From NCBI GenBank assembly GCA_015075375.1, contig JABTUM010000003.1, positions 186,001 through 250,000 of the forward strand: a stretch of 64,000 nucleotides of DNA, written 5' to 3'. Positions 58,092 to 64,000 of the stretch are shown piece after piece. Made by a program: the position numbers and the translations under genes. The stretch's first letter is position 1. Every line of letters starts with the position of its first letter. This stretch comes from Planctomycetota bacterium. GTDB taxonomy: Bacteria > Planctomycetota > SZUA-567 > H5-PLA8. The notes beneath the pieces were generated by a model that was given only the letters and a program-made list of their open reading frames with translations, was not told where the DNA came from and made no database searches.

Positions 58092-60983
58092 TTGAAAGCA
58101 CCGGAAAGCGCCAGCCAGGATGCGCGTTACCGACGAGGATTGCATGGAGTGGTGCGTAGCGCGCTGGAACTCCCGCCCGACTTTGGTATGTACGCCGCTT
58201 CAGCGGAGATCAGCCCCATGCCCCGAACGACCTTCGTTTGGTCCGACACTCACGGCCGCGGACGAAACGTTTTCGTCCTCTTCCGGCGCTCATTCGCTCT
58301 GGTCTCGGTTCCTCGGCACGCGGAGCTTCGGCTTTTCGCGGATACCCGGTACCGATTGTGGGTCAATGGACATGTGGCGGCGTACGGTCCGGCTCGATTC
58401 GCGCTTAGAGCGCCGGAATTCGACAGCATCGATCTGGTGCCGTTCCTGAAAGCCGGACGCAACGCGATCCTTGTCGAAGTGAACAGCAAAGGCGCCAGCT
58501 CCTTCGAAGCACAACCCAGCATCGGCGGATTCGCGGCCGCAGGGAGCGTCGGAAGCGGATCAGGAGCCATCGACCTGACAACGCCGGGCGCCTGGAAATG
58601 CCGCCGCGCCGATGCGTGGTTCGACTGGGCGCCATCCTTCAGCTTTGCTCAGGGGCCGACGGAAATCGTCGATTTGCGCCGCTTGCCCTTGGAATGGTAC
58701 GGTCCCAAACTCGATGATCGTGGCTGGCAAGAGCCCCTCGCGATCGAAGCGCAAGATCATTGGGGCGAATGGGCGCCGCGTTCGATTCCTATGCTCGGGA
58801 TGGACGAATGCCTCCCCGAAAGAGTGCTTCTCGCCGCGCCTCTCTTGCAAGATGAGGTTCGAATCGGCTACCAAGAGCCCGGTCCGATCGGCAAACCCGG
58901 CTCCCCGCGTCCGCGCACGTGCTACGCCACTTACTTGCACTCTCCGGTCGCTCAAAAGGTCAAGCTGGCGCTGTTCTGGGGTCCGCATTACCTGAACGGC
59001 GTGGAGTTTAAGGGGACTTACGCCACTCTTGGCGGCAATCGGCAAGAGGCGGAGGTCGAATTGGCCTCTGGCGCAAACTTCCTCTATGGCGAACCGGAAA
59101 TGCTCACCGAGGGGTGGGGATTCCTGCTTGGTTGGCCCCACTCGTCGGGCCTCGTGGCCTCTACGGACGCCAATTGCTATCGGACGAGTGGAGCCGTCCT
59201 GTTGCATGCAGGTCCCGTGCCTACGGAAGAACTCGCAGCCGTTCGAGCGGCGATACCGAAAACCGTCGAGGAACTTCCGGAGCTATCGCGTCCATGGGTG
59301 CGCGTTCCGCGCGGCGCCGACCCCCCCTTACCTGCTCGAGAGATGGCCTGGGACCGGCCCGGCGAGGCTGTGGCGCTTGATCCGTATCTTGTCGACAGGC
59401 TGGACCTCCCGTGCGCTCCTGGCGTCCCTGCGACGGCCGTTTTCGATTTCGGCCGCGAAATGCTAGGCCATACGATTCTTGAAATCGACGCGCCTAAAGG
59501 CGCCATTGTGGATGTTGCGCTCGACGAGCATTTGCGCGAAGACGGCAGCGTGGCGCTCTTCAAGAGTCACTTCATGGTAAACGCAGCCGATCGCTTTGTC
59601 GCTCGGGGCGGCGGCGAACGCATCGAAGGTTTCCATCCACGCGGCGGCCGATACCTACAAGTGACCGTCCGCAATTCGGATCGACCGGTGCATTTGAAAC
59701 GCATCGCATTGCGCGAAACGGTGTATCCACTTCGCGAATTGGGAGGCTTCGCTTGCGGCGACCCACTCTTCAACTGGGTCCACCAGACCGCACTCGCCAC
59801 CCTAAGAGCCTGTATGGAAGACGGCTACGTCGACTGCCCCTGGCGTGAGCGTGGCGTTTACGTGGGCGATGCTTGGGTACAGTACCTCGTTCAGCGGGCA
59901 TACGATGAGGACCCCAGATTGGTGCGGCGCTGTCTGAAGTTGTGGGCGGATACTCAAAAGCCATCCGGACAGATGTTCGATGTCGTTCCAGCTTGGCGTG
60001 AGACCGACTTGCCCGATTACACGCTGATTTGGCTGTTGGTGCTGCGCGACTATTGGGCGCTGACGGGCGATCGAAAGCTGGTGGAGGACCTTTGGCCTTG
60101 CGTCGAAAGGATTTTCGCAAGTCCGGTGTGGCGAGAAGAGCCTACGGGACTATGGAATGCGGACGGCTTGCACGTATATCTCGACGCCATGGCCATGAAG
60201 GAAGCCAAACAGGGCGAAAGCGGCGCATTGAATGTATTTCGCCTTCAGGCCCTGCGAGCAGCATCCGAATTAGCCGATGTCCTGAAGCGTCCCAAAGAAT
60301 CCAAGCATTATCGCCGCGAGGCCGTGCGCGTTCTTAAATCTATAAACCATACGCTCTGGCTTTCCGACGAAGGCCGCTTTGCCGCCACGCGAAAAGACGG
60401 CGCGCTCTTACGCGAAGGCGCCCTGCACGTGAACGCCCTAATGCTGGCCTTTGGGCTGGCGCGCCCTAAGCAAACTCAGAGCATGCTGACGTATGTGGAG
60501 CGGTGCGTGGAAGAGAATCCCAAGCGCGCGCCAGGTTCGTTCGGAAGTTACTTCGCCTTTTATGTACTGAATGCGCTGTACGACCATGGGCGGTCCGATT
60601 TGGCCGAACGACTCATCCGGCAAAACTACGGCCTGATGCGGGCTGGCGGAGCTTGGACGCTATGGGAATTCTTCCACGATCGCTCGAGCCTGTGCCATGC
60701 ATGGAGCGGCGCACCGGCGCATTGCTTCGCCACGCGAACCTTGGGAGTGAGGCAAAATATTCCCGGAAGACCGGACGAAATCCTGCTCGCACCAGATTCC
60801 GCGACGCTGACATGGGCGCGAGGCGCCGTACCGCATAGACGAGGGCTCATTGAAGTCTATTGGCGGCTGGAGGCAGGCAGATTGGTGCTGGTAGCGTCCG
60901 TACCTCGCGGACTGAAAATTAAGGTCAAGCCGGCGGGAGCCCTATCACGCCTTCCGTTCACATCCCATGTGCAACGAAAGTAG
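58092..60983 (+). CDS. GH78 alpha-L-rhamnosidase-family protein
   Basis: A protein of up to 963 residues related to alpha-L-rhamnosidases (GH78), which remove terminal rhamnose from polysaccharides, glycosides or pectin. The N-terminal beta-sandwich includes RYRLWVNGHVAAYGPARF; the (alpha/alpha)6 barrel begins around residue 550 with EDGYVDCPWRERGVYVGDAW, the characteristic GH78 motif (family form DCPWRERLGWTGD), and continues with SGQMFDVVPAWRETDLPDYT. No signal peptide is seen. The TTG at 58092 is adjacent to the previous stop; ATG codons at 58188 or 58218 are equally possible starts. It converges with galK (3-bp gap). Confidence 0.85.
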   Translation: MKAPESASQDARYRRGLHGVVRSALELPPDFGMYAASAEISPMPRTTFVWSDTHGRGRNVFVLFRRSFALVSVPRHAELRLFADTRYRLWVNGHVAAYGPARFALRAPEFDSIDLVPFLKAGRNAILVEVNSKGASSFEAQPSIGGFAAAGSVGSGSGAIDLTTPGAWKCRRADAWFDWAPSFSFAQGPTEIVDLRRLPLEWYGPKLDDRGWQEPLAIEAQDHWGEWAPRSIPMLGMDECLPERVLLAAPLLQDEVRIGYQEPGPIGKPGSPRPRTCYATYLHSPVAQKVKLALFWGPHYLNGVEFKGTYATLGGNRQEAEVELASGANFLYGEPEMLTEGWGFLLGWPHSSGLVASTDANCYRTSGAVLLHAGPVPTEELAAVRAAIPKTVEELPELSRPWVRVPRGADPPLPAREMAWDRPGEAVALDPYLVDRLDLPCAPGVPATAVFDFGREMLGHTILEIDAPKGAIVDVALDEHLREDGSVALFKSHFMVNAADRFVARGGGERIEGFHPRGGRYLQVTVRNSDRPVHLKRIALRETVYPLRELGGFACGDPLFNWVHQTALATLRACMEDGYVDCPWRERGVYVGDAWVQYLVQRAYDEDPRLVRRCLKLWADTQKPSGQMFDVVPAWRETDLPDYTLIWLLVLRDYWALTGDRKLVEDLWPCVERIFASPVWREEPTGLWNADGLHVYLDAMAMKEAKQGESGALNVFRLQALRAASELADVLKRPKESKHYRREAVRVLKSINHTLWLSDEGRFAATRKDGALLREGALHVNALMLAFGLARPKQTQSMLTYVERCVEENPKRAPGSFGSYFAFYVLNALYDHGRSDLAERLIRQNYGLMRAGGAWTLWEFFHDRSSLCHAWSGAPAHCFATRTLGVRQNIPGRPDEILLAPDSATLTWARGAVPHRRGLIEVYWRLEAGRLVLVASVPRGLKIKVKPAGALSRLPFTSHVQRK

Positions 60984-60986
60984 TCG

Positions 60987-62210
60987 TCAAAGGGTGGCTA
61001 CGCGTGCGCCATCTCCAGGCTGGAGGAGCATCGCCAATCCAAGTTGGAGCCCGCTCAGGCGGCGGTAGCGCTCCCGAACCAAATCCACGAGCGCCTCGAA
61101 TCGATCCGGCCGGACCAAAGCCAGTACACATCCGCCAAACCCGCCGCCTACCATCCGCGCTCCAACGCCTGCGAGCCCGGCGCCGTCCTTATCCAACTCG
61201 TCGGCGATCCGAATCACGCTGCTCAGGATATCCAGCTCGCGGCAACTTACTTCATAATCCTTGCGCAAACTCTCGTGGCTTAAATTCAAGAGATGGCCCA
61301 TCTCATTGATATCGCCATGGGCAAGTGCATGGGCAAACTGAATGGTACGAAGGTTTTCGGTGACAACGTGCCGCACCCGGCGCTGTTCCGTTACGTTGAG
61401 CTTCGAGCCACGGGTCCGGAGTTCATCGAGTCCCACATCGCGCAACGCGGCTACGCGCAATTTGCGCGCGGCGTTCTCGCACTCCATGCGGCGAATGTTG
61501 TACGCACTGGAGGCCAGCTTGTGGCGTACGCCCGTATCGAAGAGCGCAAAACTCCAGCCTCCCAGCTTGACTGGAACGTGGCGAGTTTCGATGGAGCGGC
61601 AATCAAGCAACAAGGCGCAGCCGGCCTGTGCGCGCGCGACGACGGTCTGATCCATGATGCCGCACTTCACGCCCGCAAATCGGTGTTCGGCCTGCTGGCA
61701 GGCAAACGCCATTTCCTGCGCGTCGCATTTTTCCCCGGCCGCATCCAGAAGCGCATGGCCCACGGCTACTTCAAGGGCGGCCGAGCTGGAGAGTCCCGCG
61801 CCTTCCGGAAGGTCGGCCCAGATCAGCAAGTCCACCCCGCATAACCGTGCCCCGCGCTCGCTCAAAACGGCTGCGACCCCGCGCACGTAGTTCGACCACT
61901 TTTTCCGCGCGTTTCGTACCGGGCTGAGACGCCGGGCATCGGCCGCGAACGAGTCGTCTGCATCGCAGTGTTTGGGATTGCGATCCGCGGTATGCACTCG
62001 AATTTGCGCGTCAGAACGCGTGCGGTAAATCACGGCCACGTGCCGATCGAGCGCCATCGGCAACACGAACCCGCCATTATAATCGGTATGTTCGCCCAAA
62101 AGATTCACACGGCCAGGCGCCAACGCCACACGCAGACGAGCGCGATTCTTGCCAAAGCAAGCTTCGTAGCGCTCTCGCAATGCGGCGCGCGTAGCCGCGT
62201 CGAGTTTCAC
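60987..62210 (-). CDS. galK: galactokinase
   Basis: GalK phosphorylates galactose at C1, the entry step of the Leloir pathway. The 407-residue protein has the galactokinase signature GRVNLLGEHTDYNGG near residue 30, the GHMP-kinase ATP motif LPEGAGLSSSAALEVA near 133 and the closing motif GGGFGGCVLALV. It starts with GTG in a GTGA overlap with the upstream thioredoxin-fold gene, so it is translated as part of the ABC-EVE-thioredoxin-galK operon. No galT or galE is in the window. Confidence 0.95.
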   Translation of the reverse strand: MKLDAATRAALRERYEACFGKNRARLRVALAPGRVNLLGEHTDYNGGFVLPMALDRHVAVIYRTRSDAQIRVHTADRNPKHCDADDSFAADARRLSPVRNARKKWSNYVRGVAAVLSERGARLCGVDLLIWADLPEGAGLSSSAALEVAVGHALLDAAGEKCDAQEMAFACQQAEHRFAGVKCGIMDQTVVARAQAGCALLLDCRSIETRHVPVKLGGWSFALFDTGVRHKLASSAYNIRRMECENAARKLRVAALRDVGLDELRTRGSKLNVTEQRRVRHVVTENLRTIQFAHALAHGDINEMGHLLNLSHESLRKDYEVSCRELDILSSVIRIADELDKDGAGLAGVGARMVGGGFGGCVLALVRPDRFEALVDLVRERYRRLSGLQLGLAMLLQPGDGARVATL

Positions 62211-63181
62211 TTTCCCGCCTCCGGCTGCGTGGCCGCCTTACGATAGTCGGCAAGGATCTGTTCCATCTGCTCCCGAACTCGACCTTCTGGAGCGTTCGCG
62301 GCGGCGGCTGTTTGCACTTCTACGGCATCTGAAAATCGGCCCAAGGCGAATAGTGCGCGAGCTTGGCTGATCTGCGCGGCGAGCAGTTTCCCGCCCGTTG
62401 CGTCGTACGCCTGCTGCGCCGCCTTCGAAGCCAAATCCAGATCGCGAGATTTCAGCTTCGGGTCGATCAAGATGCCGTAGGCAAACCTGGCGAGCTGTTT
62501 GGGGTTCTTCGCCAACCCTTCCATGAGCCGAACCCCCAGTTTGGCTGCTTTCTCGTGATCGCCGGCATACGCGGCATCGAAATAGGCGGGAACCTGTTTG
62601 ATCGCTTGCTCCACCTTCTTGGCGGTATCGAGATCGTAGGTGCCTGCCAGCACCTGCGCGACGGTTTCGTCCAATCCATCCAAAGGGTGGCCGTGCCACA
62701 CGATGCGATTCTTGGTGTCGACCACAAACGCTTGCGGAATGCTCCGTTCGCCGAAGGCAAGCATATACGCACGGCGTGTGCGGCTCCCTTCGTCGTGAGC
62801 CATCCGAAATCCCAACTTATCGCCTTGCGCGGCCACAAAGGCTCGAAGCTTTTCGACGTCTTCGGCGCTAAATCCCAGCACTTCCAACCCCACCTCCGCA
62901 TGTTGCCGCTGCAACTTCGTCAAAACCGGTACGGTATCCAACGACGGAGAGAATCCGGTCATCAAGAAAACCAGCACGCGCACCGGACGAACTCGCGCTC
63001 CCTCGATCGAAGGCGCCTCGCCGTTCAACCAAGCGGACGCATGCCACTCGGGAGCGGCATCGCCAAGCTCCAGTGGCTTTACGGCCGAATCTTCCGGTTC
63101 GCGTGGCACCTCTTGGGCCGAAATCGCCCCTGCCGCCAAGCAGACCATCCACCCAACTGCCCAACTCATCTGACGATGCAT
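62207..63181 (-). CDS. exported thioredoxin-fold protein lacking the CxxC motif
   Basis: A 324-residue exported protein (signal peptide MSWAVGWMVCLAAGAISAQE). Residues 35-190 have a thioredoxin/AhpC-TSA fold, with VRVLVFLMTGFSPSLDTVPV where an active-site WCxxC would be, then FGERSIPQAFVVDTKNRIVW with its cis-Pro. No Cys remains in the active-site position, so it is unlikely to be a disulfide reductase. The C-terminal 120 residues are alpha-helical, with TPR-like repeats (QQAYDATGGKLLAAQISQAR, ALGRFSDAVEVQTAAAANAP). It overlaps galK (GTGA) and follows the EVE gene by 74 bp. Confidence 0.8.
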   Translation of the reverse strand: MHRQMSWAVGWMVCLAAGAISAQEVPREPEDSAVKPLELGDAAPEWHASAWLNGEAPSIEGARVRPVRVLVFLMTGFSPSLDTVPVLTKLQRQHAEVGLEVLGFSAEDVEKLRAFVAAQGDKLGFRMAHDEGSRTRRAYMLAFGERSIPQAFVVDTKNRIVWHGHPLDGLDETVAQVLAGTYDLDTAKKVEQAIKQVPAYFDAAYAGDHEKAAKLGVRLMEGLAKNPKQLARFAYGILIDPKLKSRDLDLASKAAQQAYDATGGKLLAAQISQARALFALGRFSDAVEVQTAAAANAPEGRVREQMEQILADYRKAATQPEAGK

Positions 63182-63255
63182 GAACGCGTCCTCAGGTTCT
63201 CAAACGGTTTACGAAAGTCATGCTAACGCCATATGGCTTTATGGAAAGCAACGCC

Positions 63256-63663
63256 TCAGCCGCCGGCCCATTCCAGCAGGATCCGTTCCATCTCTGAAGG
63301 AACCGGCATCACGCTAAGCCGGGAAATCTTCAACAGCGCGAACTCCTTAAAGCGCTTGTCGGCCTTGATCTGATCCAGTGCGATAGGTTTTGCGAAGTGC
63401 CGATCCGGGACGAGGTCGAAGACCACAAGCTTGGGGTCGCCTGCCTTGGGATCCGGATACGAGTCGCTAGTGGCCTTAGCCAAACCCACGATTCGCCGTT
63501 CCGCCCCGGTATGATAAACCCAAATGCGATCGTCTTTGCGTATCGCACGCATGTGAATCAGAGCAGTGTTGTTCTTAACGCCATCCCAGACGGCATGTTT
63601 GTCACGCATCAAGTCAGAATAGCTAAATGTACCCGGTTCGGTTTTTAGAAGCCATGATGCCAT
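63256..63663 (-). CDS. EVE domain protein
   Basis: A 135-residue single-domain EVE protein. EVE domains (as in human THYN1) belong to the PUA-like fold and bind modified bases in nucleic acids. The family motifs are clear: WLLKTEPGTFSYSDL at the start, WDGVKNN, RAIRKDDRIWVYHTG and the closing LLKISRLSVMPVP. It begins 23 bp after the ABC transporter gene with an AAAGGGA ribosome binding site, an unusual place for this family, so co-transcription may be accidental. Confidence 0.92.
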   Translation of the reverse strand: MASWLLKTEPGTFSYSDLMRDKHAVWDGVKNNTALIHMRAIRKDDRIWVYHTGAERRIVGLAKATSDSYPDPKAGDPKLVVFDLVPDRHFAKPIALDQIKADKRFKEFALLKISRLSVMPVPSEMERILLEWAGG

Positions 63664-63686
63664 GCTCGTCCCTTTCAGTTTTCGGC

Positions 63687-64000
63687 TTAGTCACTAAGCA
63701 CACCAGTCATGTGACGCAGCAGCAATTCCTGACTCGCTACAGCGCGGGGAATCTCGGCCACGATGCGGCCTTCGCGTAGTACCAGAATCCGCGTGGACAG
63801 ACTCATGATCTCGGGCAGCTCACTGGAGATCAATAGCACCGCGAGGCCTTCGCAGGCCAGCGAGTCGATAAGCGCGTGAATCTCGGCCTTGGCGCCCACA
63901 TCCACACCGCGCGTGGGTTCGTCCAAAATCAGAATCCGGCAGCCCGTAGCCAACCATTTAGCGAGTACCAGCTTCTGCTGGTTTCCACCGCTCAGACCTG
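63687..64000 (-). CDS. sugar ABC transporter ATP-binding protein (C-terminal end only)
   Basis: The end of an ABC ATPase, continuing beyond the window. Reading in from the edge gives the signature LSGGNQQKLVLAKWL, then the Walker B LILDEPTRGVDVG, and the closing AVLLISSELPEIMSLSTRIL with the D-loop and H-loop region replaced by SSELPE, all typical of the second ATPase domain of RbsA/MglA-type sugar importers. It ends at the TGA at 63687. The following genes up to galK are on the same strand, so it may import a galactose-type sugar; that is inferred. Confidence 0.92.
   Translation of the reverse strand, partial: GLSGGNQQKLVLAKWLATGCRILILDEPTRGVDVGAKAEIHALIDSLACEGLAVLLISSELPEIMSLSTRILVLREGRIVAEIPRAVASQELLLRHMTGVLSD

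Overview
The window (about 60% GC by eye) looks like a chromosome segment from a Planctomycetota or other PVC-type bacterium; this placement is an inference. The clues are a SecE protein much longer than usual, an EF-Tu with a rewritten switch I, large exported PQQ-like and NHL propeller proteins, a GntR-LacI hybrid regulator, a multi-kilobase LamG/cadherin-like surface protein, and a DUF116-linked terpenoid locus. No 16S rRNA is present to settle it.

Layout. Positions 1-12152 (minus strand) carry the classic information-processing block, in transcription order tRNA-Thr, tuf, tRNA-Trp, secE, nusG, rplK, rplA, rplJ, rplL, rpoB and rpoC (cut by the window edge). Good sigma70-like promoters lie before tRNA-Thr and, unusually, between rplJ and rplL. 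Positions 12260-18351 (minus) carry cstA (peptide/pyruvate-type carbon starvation transporter), a small exported protein, a PPK2 polyphosphate kinase, a parallel beta-helix protein and a PGPGW membrane protein, followed by tRNA-Ser(TGA). Positions 18952-30221 (plus) form a likely operon: a GntR/LacI sugar-type regulator, two paralogous exported PQQ-like propellers with decayed methyltransferase-like N-termini, an exported NHL propeller, and a tandem alpha/beta hydrolase. A gene-free stretch at 30222-30732 holds a 116-nt nested inverted repeat, a tRNA-sized imperfect element and a perfect 16-bp palindrome.

Positions 30733-44633 encode a small pilin-like anchored protein with a Ser/Thr/Asn-rich tail, translationally coupled to a 4,375-residue exported mosaic protein (LamG, cadherin-like, C-type lectin, Ig-like and PKD modules). 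Then come a malonyl-CoA-synthetase-like enzyme, a bifunctional-nuclease-family protein and trpD.

The most interesting part is 48009-57173. This tightly packed run of eight genes (several with ATGA/GTGA/TGATG junctions) encodes an H-protein-like lipoyl carrier, a G3E (CobW-type) metallochaperone GTPase, a two-cluster ferredoxin, a radical SAM enzyme, a GNAT acetyltransferase, a squalene-hopene-cyclase-family enzyme with an intact DxDD motif, a fusion of DUF116 with a trans-polyprenyl diphosphate synthase, and a prenyltransferase-beta-like alpha-toroid protein. An Fe-S Rrf2 regulator converges on its end. The genes suggest an Fe-S-dependent pathway that makes, cyclises and radical-modifies an isoprenoid; I cannot name the product and know of no described pathway with this gene set.

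The right end (57686-64000) has a zinc-ribbon membrane protein and a GH78 alpha-L-rhamnosidase-family protein on the plus strand. Facing them is a minus-strand operon of a sugar ABC ATPase (cut by the edge), an EVE-domain protein, a cysteine-less thioredoxin-fold exported protein and galactokinase. Together with the 18952-30221 operon this points to a heterotroph that uses plant- or algal-type polysaccharides.
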